A DNA stretch of 64,000 nt from Exophiala sp. HKRS030 (GCA_023897205.1 JAHWDD010000009.1:992001-1056000); one strand, 5' to 3'; counted from the first letter of the stretch, positions 12,423-24,012 are shown. The notes: generated by a model from the letters alone, not told the origin. Made by a program: numbers and translations.

Positions 12423-13545
12423 ATGTTCAAGTCACTTCTCGCGGCGTTCGTGCTCTTTCGGGTCGCCTTTGGCCTCAACATCCTGTTGAACAACGACGAT
12501 GGCTTCGGCGCCTCCAACATCCGCGAGTTCTACCGTCTTCTGGTCGCCGCCGGTCACAACGTCTACATGGTCGCTCCGGCCTTTGACAATTCCGGCCAGG
12601 GGGGGAGGATGTCGTTGACCACCTCCCCGACTCTGGCCACACCTTCACAATTCAACCTCGTCCCGGCCGGTTCGCCCTCGTTGGGTCAAGATCCCCACGA
12701 CAGTCACATCTGGTACTACAACGGCACCCCGGCCAGTTGTACCCTCATCGGACTCGACCATGTCCTCCCGACCTTTGGCGACTTTGCCGTACCGGACTTG
12801 TTCGTCAGCGGTCCCAACTTTGGCGACAACGTGGGAACCTTTGCGTTTACAGGCTCAGGAACGATCGGTGCGACTTATGTAAGTTTTCTCAGATGCTCAT
12901 ACCGGTCCGTTCATGCTCAATCCTTTCTTGTACTCCAAAAAAAATGGTAAAACCTTTTGCTTGATAAACTGGTAAATGTAAAAAATCATGGATTGGCTGG
13001 CTAACCATCACTCCATCCGGGCCTGTTGTACACATCAGACCGCCATCGGGAGAAACGTACCGGGCATAGCCTTTTCCGCCGCGAACCCGACTTTGGGATA
13101 CACGGCCCTCACAAACACCACCAACCCTTCGACCTGGGCGGCGGAACTGGCGGTCCAGTTCGTCGACACGGTGGCCAAAAATGCCAGACCTGGGAAACCT
13201 CTTTTGCCGTTGGGCTACGGCCTCAACGTCAATTTTCCGCCGTTGAACAGCACCTGCATGCGACCGCCGTTGGTCGCGTCTCGCTTCTCCGGCGGCTCGG
13301 GTATGCCCAAATTCCAATACAACGACACGAGCAAGCTCGTCGGGATCGCCGACAACAACTATTTCGGTGTCATCTCGGCCGGGGAGAATCAATGTATCAA
13401 CGGAGATTGTGGCCTCCCGGGGGAGAGCGTCGTGGTCACCGCGTGCCAGACCAGCGTCACCGTCTTCACGGTGGACTATGACGCCCCCATGAATCGTGAT
13501 ACTTTCGCGGTGGAACAGCTCGTGTTTGGTGCAAGTGGTTGGTGA
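12423..13545 (+). CDS. Secreted SurE-like phosphatase/nucleotidase
   Basis: Two exons (12423-12878 and 13039-13545, a 160-nt intron) give 320 aa. The first 17 residues are a signal peptide, directly followed by the SurE fold start L-N-N-D-D-G-F-G-A-S-N, where the two adjacent Asp (about 25-26) are the metal ligands of SurE 5'-/3'-nucleotidases and acid phosphatases. Later SurE features are also present, such as V-S-G-P-N-F-G-D-N-V and the G-S-G-T-I-G-A block before the intron, and exon 2 continues in frame. Bacterial SurE is cytosolic. This protein instead belongs to the fungal group carrying a secretion signal and extra cysteines, likely an extracellular or vacuolar phosphatase. Met 12423 is chosen because it begins the signal peptide. 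No neighbouring gene suggests a shared pathway. Confidence 0.88.
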
Positions 13546-13756
13546 GTTGACATGGAACTGGCCTCCTTACTCCCTTCGGGAGTATCATAGACATAATAAA
13601 GGCACATTAGCTAGTTATTCAAGTAATAAATTTATACTTGGATATAATATTCTTTGTACGTACGGACGTCCACTGAGTACATGAAATGCGTGCAACCGAT
13701 ACTAGGCTGGTATTATTGTAGGTGTGTCAGCTCCCTAAACCCTAGCTAATCACGTA

Positions 13757-15742
13757 CTATGCCTTATGATAAGCATTCAAAAACCGACGATAGAGGGATT
13801 TTGGCTTTTTGTTGTTGTCGTTGTCCACCAAGTTACTATCTGCTCGCTCTCTGTCAGGCACGTTGACCGATTCCCCATCAAGACCTGTCTGAGTCACGGC
13901 ATTCTGCTGTTTACCCAAATAGTAGTCGGGCATGAAAAAAGTGGCGATCAATGGCAAGGCGGCAAGAAGAAGAGCGGCAATGGCGATATGACCATTGACC
14001 CACGCATACGCCCGGATGGCGCCCTGCCTGATCGGGTTCTCCAAGTCGTATCGGCTACGTAGCTTCCTGATGTTCTTGTACAGCTGTGAGACCGTCTCGT
14101 CACTGGCTTCGGGCATCTCCCTGTGCATACGGTCGAGCATCTCGTTCGTCCAGATGGCTGACGAGATGGCACTACCGAGGGACGAGCCCAGCGTGGACCA
14201 CAAAGTCAACAAAGCAATGATGGTGGCCATGTCTTCGTGGGGTACCGAGGCCTGACTGCCCACGCGAGCCCCGACGACGTTGAAGGAGCCCAGACAAAAA
14301 ATGAGCTGGGCAATGACCAAGCGAGGCGTGTCTTGTACCATTTTTCCGTCGCTCCGAATCAAAAGGCCGTAACCTACCATACGGGCGACGGCGCCAAAAA
14401 CCATCAAATTCTTGTACCGGTGCGTACATCTCTGGATGAGCCCGACGACTGGACCAATCACGCTGAGTCCCATGGTGGTGATCCCCAAGACTATGGTCCA
14501 TTTGTAGGTGGACCATTCCTTGATGACGTAAAGGTACGACGAGAAGTAGGTGTTGCGGGTCGAAGAGGCAGTCTGGTTGAAAGTGTAGATGACCACGGCG
14601 GCCAGGAACGTCCGGTTCTTGATGATCCTCTTCGTCATGAGCGGCTTCGGGGAGAGGAACGCCTCGAAACAGACAAACCCTACGAGCAACACAAAGCCCG
14701 TGACCAACATGGCAATCATGCTTGCGTTCCCCCAGCCACCGTCGGCTCTTTCCGCAAGAGTAAATGGTAGCAAAATCAGGGCGAAAGAGGTGCCGAGAAT
14801 GATGAGCCCGATGATGTCAATGTCGATTAGGCCCTCGTAGAGGAGTGTGGTCCAGTGATTAATCCGGCTCCTCTGCCCGATTGGCTGCTCTGTAATGTCA
14901 CCATCCTCCTGTCCGGTCCGTAGGCGCTTCGAGGCGGCCATAGTAACCATACCCAACTTCTCCCCTCGCCGCTGCATCGCGTACAACGTGAAGATGGCAG
15001 GGAGGAGCAGCACAGGGACAAGAATTGCAAACATGCCCAAGCCCCACCGCCAGTTGTCGACAAATGCCTCGGCGATGAACCCGTTGACAGGGACCGTTAT
15101 GACGAAGGGAATAGAGAGAGCGGCGCCGAAAAAGCCTCGCCACTCCAGCGGGGTCAAATCGCCCACGATGATATCGCTCAGCAAATCAAGTCCAGATTTG
15201 CCCACAGACGTGAAGCAAATGCCCACGGTATAGGCTGAAAAAGTGCTCGAACTCGCGGCGACGACGAAACCGACGACGTAGAAGACGAGAATGACAACAT
15301 AGGTGGTCGGGCGCGAGGTGATGTCTGCCAGCTTAACGATGAAAGGTTTGCTGATGGCGCGGATGATCTGACTGGCCGTACTGACGGCCGCGAGTTGGCT
15401 GTGCTGCCCGAAGGTGGAACTGGCCATGGTGGTGAAGATAGTCCCGGTAATTCCCATGTCCAATGCATATGCAAACATTGTCAGGCCGATTGAAATCCCT
15501 AGCAGCCAGAGGAGTATCTTTCCAGACCTGCCGGACTGGTAAAGGACTTTGTTGAAAGCCTCGACCCTACTGACTCCAATCTCACCCTTGAATTGGGCGC
15601 CGTCATCGTCGGCCGAGTCTCGTTTCGTAGGAATAGTCGCATTGCTAGAGTGTTCTTCTGCTCTGTGCGCCGACGAGAATACTTTCAGATCTCGGTCAGT
15701 TCTCCCAGGACCAACACCTGAGTTTTGTGACTGCATCGCCAT
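13757..15742 (-). CDS. MFS siderophore-iron transporter-like protein
   Basis: This single-exon frame of 661 aa has a hydrophilic N-terminus of about 70 residues, some 12-14 membrane spans and a charged C-terminal tail, the usual build of fungal siderophore-iron transporters (SIT family of the MFS). Family-like features are the G-V-S-R-V-E-A lead-in before span 1, the Y-A-L-D-M-G-I-T-G segment at span 1, a P-D-Y-Y-L-G motif near the end of the last span and a large loop before the final helix. Proton-driven uptake of ferric siderophores across the plasma or vesicle membrane is the expected role. No siderophore synthesis gene is nearby, so it may import foreign siderophores. The promoter holds several GATC/GATA-like bases and a CTCCG-N4-CGGAG repeat at 15850-15863, but no convincing SreA site could be proven. 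Confidence 0.85.
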   Translation of the reverse strand: MAMQSQNSGVGPGRTDRDLKVFSSAHRAEEHSSNATIPTKRDSADDDGAQFKGEIGVSRVEAFNKVLYQSGRSGKILLWLLGISIGLTMFAYALDMGITGTIFTTMASSTFGQHSQLAAVSTASQIIRAISKPFIVKLADITSRPTTYVVILVFYVVGFVVAASSSTFSAYTVGICFTSVGKSGLDLLSDIIVGDLTPLEWRGFFGAALSIPFVITVPVNGFIAEAFVDNWRWGLGMFAILVPVLLLPAIFTLYAMQRRGEKLGMVTMAASKRLRTGQEDGDITEQPIGQRSRINHWTTLLYEGLIDIDIIGLIILGTSFALILLPFTLAERADGGWGNASMIAMLVTGFVLLVGFVCFEAFLSPKPLMTKRIIKNRTFLAAVVIYTFNQTASSTRNTYFSSYLYVIKEWSTYKWTIVLGITTMGLSVIGPVVGLIQRCTHRYKNLMVFGAVARMVGYGLLIRSDGKMVQDTPRLVIAQLIFCLGSFNVVGARVGSQASVPHEDMATIIALLTLWSTLGSSLGSAISSAIWTNEMLDRMHREMPEASDETVSQLYKNIRKLRSRYDLENPIRQGAIRAYAWVNGHIAIAALLLAALPLIATFFMPDYYLGKQQNAVTQTGLDGESVNVPDRERADSNLVDNDNNKKPKSLYRRFLNAYHKA

Positions 15743-17187
15743 GTGAGCTTTGTCCTAGGTGACAGCTGAGCAAGGCTGATCGGATTCCAGGGCCGCGAGA
15801 GATTGGACATCATGATGGGTCGTAGCTATTTGTTGTTATACACCTCTACCTCCGATCGCGGAGCCAAGTAACCCACGTCACTCAGTCGATATATGTGCCT
15901 AGGATGCATGGATGTATGAATTTTCCATTGTCTTGTGCCGAAGATCATATCGAATTTTCGTATCAAGCGGCGCGGCAAAGTCCACCCTCGTGCAATATTG
16001 TACCAAGCCGCCAAGTCCAAGGGTCCTGACAAGGCTTCCAACGTGGGCCTCCTCTCCAATCATGGCTGGACAACAGTAGGAGGCCGAGAAACTGATGCTG
16101 ATCTCGTTCAACGGCGTTTAAACTTTATAGTGGCGTGATTACGAACATCGTAGCCTGGACGAATAACATTAGAAGTTGCTCTGTCTGGCAAATCTCCCCA
16201 CCACCCAATTTTTGGGGGTGTTGTGTTTTGCACGTTGACGCTCGACGAATCCCGAGACGATGATACGTCCGCATTCGACGTCTTTCTGTGATAAAGACCA
16301 GTTTTGCAGGTCGCGTGGAATCGTTCACTGAACAGCTCATGACTGGTTGATCTGGTGAGGTGGTAGTCGAATCTCGAAGTGGCCTGCTGGCATTCTGCCG
16401 AACTTCACGCTGGAATGTTGGCTGCAGAGGCAAAGAGTCTGGGAGGAACGCTAAGCATACTCAAGATTTGAGGCAGAAGAACAAGCAGCGATATCATGTT
16501 TTGACGATATCATGTTTTGACAATATCACTGTTGTCGGAGAGATTGTTTCTGATGGTGGAAGGAGCAAGAATTGAATGAGTTACGAGTGCATGACCCGAT
16601 CGGGACTAGCGCCTCCACAGCGCTGGAACACCCTCCCTGACAACTTTCCAGTCCCTCGAGTTAGTTATGTCCATCAATGAGACCCTATCGTTACGGGATC
16701 CTGATAATCACAAAGAAAACTCGTGACTTGAAAAAAGCCTTTGGGCTAAGTACACTGCTACTGAATCCCGCGGGGCCCCATAGTGCCCGAGGTACCATGA
16801 ACAGATATCCCAGCACGGTCCATCTTCGAGGCCCGGTCTCATCCTCATCTAGATGTTCTAGAATAACATATCGATTGCCAAGCATGAGAGGACGGACCAT
16901 GTGTGCATGCACCTTCGTAAGAGACCGAAGGTAACGCTATAGAGGCACTAGTGGCCTTTTTATCTATCGAAAGCATGTAAGTCATTGTGTTTCTAAACAT
17001 GACACCCACCCCCCCCCCAAGGCCCATGCTGAGTACGGGGTTGCAATTGCTTGAAGTCAAAACTCAGTCTCTTTCAATGTGGGAGTTAATACCGAAACCT
17101 ACATAAGTATATCTAGGCCATATTTCCTCTCACAAGAATGCATCCAGAACCATACTAGTACTATCAAGTGTCTCAACTATCCTCCCG
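15743..17187. other. Intergenic region, 1.4 kb
   Basis: No gene is supported. The stretch includes a short tandem repeat of 16 bases near 16489-16528, a C-run near 17007-17020 and the inverted repeat CTCCG-N4-CGGAG at 15850-15863 upstream of the siderophore-type transporter. Confidence 0.5.
16489..16528 (+). repeat. Short tandem repeat, 16-bp unit
   Basis: Two exact copies of CGATATCATGTTTTGA are followed by a partial, diverged third copy. The repeat lies in intergenic DNA and has no evident role. Confidence 0.8.
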
Positions 17188-17790
17188 ATGCAGCTTTATT
17201 CTCTGTATCTGCTTTTGACGGCGGCCGTGTTCGCCAAATCCAGGTATGACCACCCTCCTCCGTCCTTGAGCTAGTGACTTTTGAGTCCCCTGCCTGTTTT
17301 CTACCTTGATCTGAAGCCTCAACTGACACCTGTCTGTCCTGTTCTTGAAAAGCCTCGCCGCCAGCTACATGAATTGTAAATGTCAAGACAGCAACACTCA
17401 GTGGAATGACATCACCAAAACTGCCTGCGGGAAGTATTTCCAATACGATCATAATCAACAGCAGAGTGTCAATCGTTGCGGATACCTGTACCCGGATTAC
17501 ACTAATAGTGACAAACGATCACACCAGGTGGGACTCCACATTTTCTTTGAATACCTCAAACCTGAAGCAAACTTGGATATTCTGACAAAATTCTGTGCCA
17601 TGACAGTGCTATGCGTTGAATTCGTGTATCGACGAAGTTGTGTTTGCAGGTCTTTGCACGCAGGCAGCTGCCGAAATTGGGCATCCATGGGAAGGGGCAT
17701 TTTGCTGGGATTAAAAATCGGCACTCCTGCTCGATCTCTTTAGCGATGCGATGCCAGCCTGTGGGACGTAAGGGAGTAACGATGTTGTAG
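17188..17790 (+). CDS. Small secreted cysteine-rich protein
   Basis: Three predicted exons (17188-17243, 17353-17527, 17650-17790) give about 123 aa. The first 17 or so residues form a clear signal peptide that ends near the first splice site. The mature part has six cysteines, including a closely spaced C-x-C, and is otherwise polar and basic towards the end, a pattern seen in apoplastic effectors, antimicrobial peptides and other small secreted fungal proteins. I do not recognise a family. The first two exons are well supported by the signal peptide and in-frame GTATGA/AAG borders. The third is less certain, because a second in-frame acceptor lies shortly after 17650 and would shorten it slightly. 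The gene is isolated, between the siderophore-type transporter and the tandem-zinc regulator. Confidence 0.5.
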
Positions 17791-17876
17791 GATTATATAT
17801 ACAAAATATGGCCAGGAAATAAGAATTGTCTGGTTTTGGTGCGGGCATATCATCTCGTATGAGTATAGAGTCCAAG

Positions 17877-20826
17877 CTACCAATCCGTTACCTCAGGGTA
17901 GCCTGACTCATCTAGAAATGAGGTCCAGTCAAGTGAGAACATCTGGTCGACATTCTCAGGTTCTGACAGCCCCCACCATGGTCGTGCGAGTTGCGGCATG
18001 CTTTGTGGGTCCTTGCTCAGACCTTCGGGCGCCTGCAGTGAGCTAGACGCCATGGATTGGTCTGAGTTCAGTGCTGAAGGTTGGGTAAGGGACTTCCGGA
18101 CTTCTATCGCATCAAGCCTAGGTGATGGTGCTGCCGAAGGGACAGTCGTGTCCCTACCACTTTTAAATACAAGTAGGCCTTCATCGCGCGCAGCGTATGT
18201 AGATGACCATGCGCCGCGACGAATCCTTTCAACCTTGGCCCATCGGAAGTCTCTAAAGTCGTACTCGGCTGCATCGCTACCGGCGAGCTGGTATTCACTG
18301 TGGCATGAATCAATCACCGTACTGACTGAACTTGAAAGTACTATACTGACCTTCGCAATGCCGCTAAATCCGCTTCGCCCAGTAAATGTCCACATTCGCA
18401 TTTCAGTATACGGTGGACGGCTTCAATCCGCTTCGTTCAATGTCAGTCTTGACTTCTTGAGATTTGGTTACTACGTACGAGTTGTCTGAGAATCTCAGAA
18501 CGCGCCGAGAGGTCCCGGAGGACTGCCAGGAGACGGTAGACCGCATCGATCAGCTCGGGAGCCTTGGTGTCGGTGACGGAATCCGCCTCGGCTAGTCGAC
18601 GAGGCTCAAATAGGAGAACTAACCAAATGTTAGCGTATTTAATGACCGTGGATTATGGCTGCCCATAGAATCTCACTTTCCAACGCGACATAGGCGAAGA
18701 TGCCAATGTGAGGGTCAAAGATGATGTCGGCTTTGAGTCCCTCAAAGACAAGACTGGCAGTGGCTAGAGCGTGAGAGATTCTTTCTCGCCGGACCTGTAG
18801 GGTATCATCTGCTTTGGTAAGATCGCGCTGGTAGACTTGAAGGGCGGCCCGAGTGATGACAACAAACAGGTTGTGCCGCATGATGTGTAGGAGAAGGAAC
18901 GCGCTAAGCCGATCACGGTGTAGAAACATGTTGTCGGAATTGAATATGAAACGCTTGGGCAAATCGTTTATGACTTTATCAATGTCAGCTTTGAGGACAA
19001 TCAGCTCTTCGCAAAGCCTTTCGACCGTCTGCTCCTTATGCGAGGCCCGAAAAGCAAAGTGCAGTGCCCGTCGACGTGCAGCCGCCGCTCGAAGAAGATA
19101 TGCGGACATATCGAGCTGGGCAGGGTTTTGAATACCCAGCTCCGTATTTGAGGTGCTATTTAAGTCAACGAAAAGGGGCTCAGTCGTTACGTTCTCGTCG
19201 GCCAGAAAACTCGTAGGATCGCAAGGCAGCTGAACACGGTAGGCGTTCTCGTCAACAATGTGGAACCCGTAACGTCCACCATCGACAATCGAGTCAGCAT
19301 AGAATGTAGACCATGCCACACGACGGAGAGCTTCGGCTGAGAGGAGGAGTGGCAACCGCAGATTGGATGCGAAAGTGGAAGGGTATGTCCGGTCGAATGT
19401 TTGAAGAGACATCATTTGCATCATCCTTATGAAGGTGTCAATTGTCAAAAGTCACCGGCAAGCAACACGGCTTCGCATTAAGGATGCTACTGCGACCACA
19501 TACCTCGTGCAATTAGCGCCTAGGAGCCAAGAAGACGTGAAGTTGCCTCGATGAAAGTCGTAGTGATGAGCCAGTAGCAAGGTCTGTCACTCACGTTAGT
19601 CGAGCTCTCTCTACCCAAGAATTGAGACGTGGCTTGTAAACTAGACTGAGATTCGAAATCAAGGGGTGGGCAGGGTAGCGCTTATGTACCATTAATTGAA
19701 CTGCTCCAAAACCTTGATAGATCTGTTGCAGAAGGACACTAATTGCGGCGTCTGCCCAAGCATCTCCTCTGGCTAGGTTCTCTTCAGTAGGCGCGGCCGC
19801 AAAGCTAGAGGGCTCGTGAGCAGCCGTTTCAATATGCGCTCTATGAAGGCGCTGTACTTACCGCATGACACTGGCCACCATCATAAGAGTCAGTTCTCGA
19901 GGAGCTTTACCTTGAGCAAGCAGACGATTGAAGTGGAGCTGGTGGATGAACCCGTAGAAGCCGAAATCTGATAGGTAACATGATTGGTGAGTGGAAAAGC
20001 CCTGCACTTCAGGAAACAACAAGCTATACTGACCATGAACCGAGGAAAAGTAAACCTGTACCAGGTGCTCAAGCTCTTCTCCCTGGGGTAACTGGCCTAA
20101 CGGTGTTGTAGGAGCTGCACAGTTCGATTGCGTGGGCTCCTCGCTCTGGATATGTTGCCCGGGAGAAGTTAAAGAGCGTTCGATACGGGTGCCACTGATC
20201 TCCGAAGGATTCGGCGGGATTGAGTCGGTCGACCAGTCTGTGGGAGCGGGAGCGATCCTGGCATACGTGGAGTCCGATGTGGAAGCAGCCAGGGAGCTTT
20301 GAGGCTCCATGTAGGTGCTTGCTTGAGTCCGCGCACACATCAAACCCTGATCTCGACAATTCTCACATGCAGCTTGTACGTCACCAACACACTTGAGCTG
20401 CCACCGCGTTGCAAATCAGATTGACTGGCCTCTTCGTTGCTTGTTTGCATTGACATACCTTTCTGTCCCTACAATGGTCGCAAGCTGTCGCATTGGCCCT
20501 TCTCACGTGTCTTGTTCTCCGTTCATCAGATTCTGGCCACGTACAGGCGCGGTTGCCCAATCGACATTTGGTACATATTGGCTTCCCTTCGTCGCATTTG
20601 ACCTAGGAGAGACAGAAATCAATCACTGTCTGATTTGAGATCAGATTTCGTCTGGGAAAACGGAGCGTACCCTTCTGTTACGGCACGTCGTGCAGCCTGT
20701 ACGCACACGTGTCTGCCTTTGCTTTGGAGGCAGAAAATCAACCTCGATTGACGGAAAATGGGGCCGAGGTCTGGAAGGACTCGGGGTAACATCAGGGTTG
20801 TGCATCCATTGCCCTGTAGTATTCAT
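17877..20826 (-). CDS. Transcription factor with two tandem Zn2Cys6 clusters
   Basis: Ten predicted exons (20826-20671, 20602-20459, 20397-20034, 19967-19862, 19804-19690, 19583-19504, 19425-18677, 18618-18479, 18430-18351, 18297-17877) give 784 aa with every junction in frame. Cluster one uses Cys45, 48, 55, 62, 65 and 72 with the canonical C-x2-C-x6-C-x6-C-x2-C-x6-C spacing. A second cluster follows 20 residues later, using Cys93, 96, 103, 111, 114 and 121 (one loop is a residue longer). The rest is a fungal-specific middle homology region, with matches such as the helix before F-I-H-Q-L-H-F, S-S-W-L-L-G-A-N-C-T-R and R-R-V-A-W-S-T-F. A Ser/Pro-rich, then acidic, C-terminus could be an activation domain. 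The gene begins 416 bases from the 3' end of sulfatase 1 and points away from it, so it is a candidate regulator of the sulfatase locus. Confidence 0.85.
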
Positions 20827-21241
20827 CTCGCACAGAGGAGGTCAGCAGCTTGAAGAGACTGGGATGAATTGGACATCCATTGTTCTTTCCGGCAATGGGT
20901 TAGGACGAAGGAGACCGAGATTGTTCATCCTCTTTCATCGGGGTAGCACTTGGCGTGCACGTGACCATCGATGTTCCTGTAGTCCCCACCCAGGCTGAGG
21001 AGGGACAGCCTTAATGGCCCAAGACTTCATACTAAACTCCTCGAATATAGTATAGTACCTTGAACCAGAGATGCCTGTCTGGGAAATGGTCATAAAAGCT
21101 AAGATATCTATTCCCGCCACCTGAATCTTTTGACCACCGACGCAACACCGAAAAACCCGCCTCTCACCTATTTGTAACATATTTCTATGGGTATAGCTCT
21201 AGTGACGCGCCGATGCCTTCGTTCTTTACAAAGGCACTTGC
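20827..21241. promoter_or_regulatory. Upstream region of the tandem-zinc regulator
   Basis: These 415 bases lie between the regulator start codon and the stop of sulfatase 1, both on the minus strand. They should hold the regulator promoter and the sulfatase terminator. I found no CCG/CGG palindrome of the type seen elsewhere in the locus. Confidence 0.4.
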
Positions 21242-23637
21242 TCATACACAGACTGCCGGACACTCTCCGCCTCTCGCGCCCATCCATGCACTTTGCAGTT
21301 CAAGTTCATCCTGCCAGAGCTCAGGCGCGTCGTCCTTCCCAAGGCCAGACGCCGTCGCAGTCTCTCCCCAAACGATCCCACATTCAACCACGTACTCTTG
21401 CCAGCATTTAAGCAGTTCTTGGAGTTTCCCCGGCTGGCTCGTGGCAAGGTCCTTTGTTTCTCCGGGATCTTCCACGACATTGAAAAGTTCCCAACCCTCA
21501 TCCCCTTCACCCACACCTCCATCCTTTTTGGCAAAGTGAACAATCTTCCAGTCTCCCTTTCGGAGTGCACCCCGAGCAAAGAGTTCCCATCCGACAGGCT
21601 CCGAGGAAGAGTGGATCGCCCATAACTCATCATCTTCGACTTTCTTCCCATGACTGAAGAGTGGCACCCACGATTTCCCACGGATGGCGTGAACATCTTT
21701 TCCTCGAAACTTGGTCATCTTGCGTGGTGCAAGGGTCCGAGGGAAGGTTTGTTGGGCTGTCTCAAAAACACCAGGAAGGGATACGCCCGCAAGTTCTAGA
21801 AATGTAGGAGCGAAATCCATCACTGTCGTGAACGAGCGGTGGAACGAGCCAGGGGTGAACGACGGTAGGAAAGTGTTAGCAGGTGGTTTGACAACACAGG
21901 GCACGAGAATGCCGCCCTGCGAAGGAAAACACTTGAACAGCCTCGAAGGGGCTGTCGATGCTTGAGCCCACAGAGGTCCGAGCCTGTCGTAGCGATCCAC
22001 GTCAGCCCACGTCTCGAGTTGACGAAATGTCGAACCTACCACGTGAACGAGTTCCAAGAGCCGATATTATCGTACGAATTGTCATAGTATTGGTGAATGG
22101 CGCGTTTGATGTTATCTCCCATTACCGCTGTACAACTAATGGTCAGATTGGTTTTTTTTGTTGTTGAAAATCATTGCCACAGGCGTGTACTTACGGACTG
22201 CTTCCATCCTGTGTATACCAGAGAGGTCAAAATCAGCCATTGGTGATTTCTCGTCACTCGGGATGTTCGTATTGGAATAACTCACGCTGCACCCTCTGCT
22301 CCATTGTCACTCATGAAGACGATGAATGTATTGTCATATTCACCAGTCTTCTTCAGGTAATCCACAACCTTGCCGACATTGACATCGATCGAGTCCACCA
22401 TGCCGGCATAAGCCTGCATGGCCCGGCTTGACAGCTTTTTCTCTTCTGGTGTGAGATCATCCCATTCGCCAACGCCAACTGTGGACGTTTCGACTTCGTG
22501 AGGAATCACTGACTTGTCGATAATGCCCATCTCGGCAAGCTTTTTCAGTCGACGTTCCCGCAATGCGTATGGGCCGTCTTTATATTCACCTTCATACCTG
22601 TGAAGACGTGTTAGTCTGAACGACGCTCGCCCTGTCGTATTATACGAGCGGTTATCAACGAATATGGGGACCTTACTTGTCACGTTGTGCTTTCGAGCAT
22701 TGTAGAGGCCAATGAGGCGCGGTATATGGCAAAAATGCAAAGAATGGTTTCGACTTGTCATTCTCCGACCGACCCTCAAAGTACTGGAGGAGTTGATTTG
22801 TGTAGGAATCAGTCGAGTAGAAGCCTTCGGGATCTTCTGTCTTGTTGGGCTCACTGTGAATAAGGAAATATTGTCAACCACTGTAATCTGGGCACACTCC
22901 ATGAGTTCCCAACCATCCGTTTAAACCTACATCGCGACCTTTTGGCCATTCTCCGCGTGGATGGGCCGACCTCCAACGGGGAACTGTTCCTGTACTGGCT
23001 CCCAGCCGTAGTGATTGCAACAACCAGGAAGCATTGCAAAAGCCTTTTGGAAGCCCCTCTTCCACGGTCCTTGACTCGCACGAAGGCCAAGATGCCACTG
23101 CTTATTGATTAGCTTGTAATCATGCTTACGAGAACCATTCGCAGAACAGAATCGACGGAACTAATGTTTCATTGAACGAATATGAAACGCGAAATCGGCC
23201 TACTCACCTTGCCAGACATGGCTGTAAAGTAGCCATTGTCGTCCAGAATCTCCGGGATCGTCGCAACGTCGTTGTTTAGATAACCTTCATACCCAGCCTT
23301 ACCCGACCAACGCTTGGCTCCCTTCTCGCTGTTCTTGTACTCGATCAGTACGCCGAGACCGCCGAGATGTGCGTCTGTTCCACTGAGTAACATCGCACGC
23401 GTTGGCGAACAAGCCGCCGCAGCGTGCATGTTGAGCATGCGAACGCCCTCCTCGGCCAGCCGATCAATGTTTGGTGTCTGAATTTCACTGCCATAGCACC
23501 CAATGTCAGAGAACCCCTGGAACGTCAAACAGTTAGCATGGTCGTCCCATGACCAGAACAGAAATACTTGCAAGGTCGTCTGCGAGAACAAATAAAAAGT
23601 TGGGACGTTTCGTCGTCGTACTGAAATCTTCACCCAT
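21242..23637 (-). CDS. Type I sulfatase (sulfatase 1)
   Basis: Eight predicted exons (23637-23572, 23516-23208, 23097-22931, 22853-22677, 22597-22286, 22208-22195, 22127-22040, 21983-21242) give 624 aa. The formylglycine signature is C-S-P-T-R with Cys58, followed by A-M-L-L-S-G-T-D. Other sulfatase features are the N-terminal metal-binding [16 protein letters not shown] and the D-N-G-A-E metal/sulfate-site motif. There is no signal peptide, so hydrolysis of sulfate esters should occur inside the cell. The first intron is GC-AG (GCAAGT donor). Exon 6 is only 14 nt but is needed to keep the frame and the conserved D-N-G-A-E-(x)n-M-G-D-N block found in the two paralogues. The substrate is unknown; the relatives I recognise are aryl/alkyl sulfatases. 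The gene is divergent from an MFS permease. Confidence 0.88.
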
Positions 23638-23838
23638 GATTCTGAGCAAGTCTGGAAATTGAGACTTAATGTTTGACTGAGAACGTGTGGGAGAGGGAAT
23701 GTCAAGGTTGTTCTGGTTTTAATCGCAGTAAGAACAAGTTTCATAAAACTCCGACTCCTACTTGAACAACACAGAAGAAAAGCATCCGTGTCTAGATTGA
23801 TCTCACCAAAGTACAACAACGCACAAAGGAGAGAGAAA

Positions 23839-23887
23839 CTCGCTTGGAAAATCACGGGACACCACGGGCTCAAGTGATCCAAGCGAG
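23839..23887. promoter_or_regulatory. Inverted repeat CTCGCTTGGA, long spacer
   Basis: CTCGCTTGGA at 23839-23848 is matched by its exact reverse complement TCCAAGCGAG at 23878-23887, with 29 bases between. It lies about 200 bases upstream of the sulfatase 1 start. The same half-site recurs on the permease side. Confidence 0.6.
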
Positions 23888-23955
23888 CCCCCCGGTGGCC
23901 CACTTTCTTTTTCCCGGGGAGTGGAAAGGCCCTCACGAGTTCGGGTAGAGAGTAG

Positions 23956-23966
23956 CCAATGATTGG
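23956..23966. promoter_or_regulatory. Inverted CCAAT pair
   Basis: CCAAT and its complement ATTGG face each other with one base between, in the sulfatase 1/permease 1 promoter. CCAAT boxes are bound by the HAP complex in fungi. Confidence 0.45.
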
Positions 23967-24012
23967 TGGGCTCTTTTATGCTGCTCCAGTCGAGATCAGA
24001 CCACGGGGCCTT

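Noticed and set aside
15850..15863. CTCCG-N4-CGGAG repeat near the siderophore-type transporter as a member of the sulfatase-locus motif
   Set aside because: The spacing is four, not six, and the gene is outside the locus; treated as chance.
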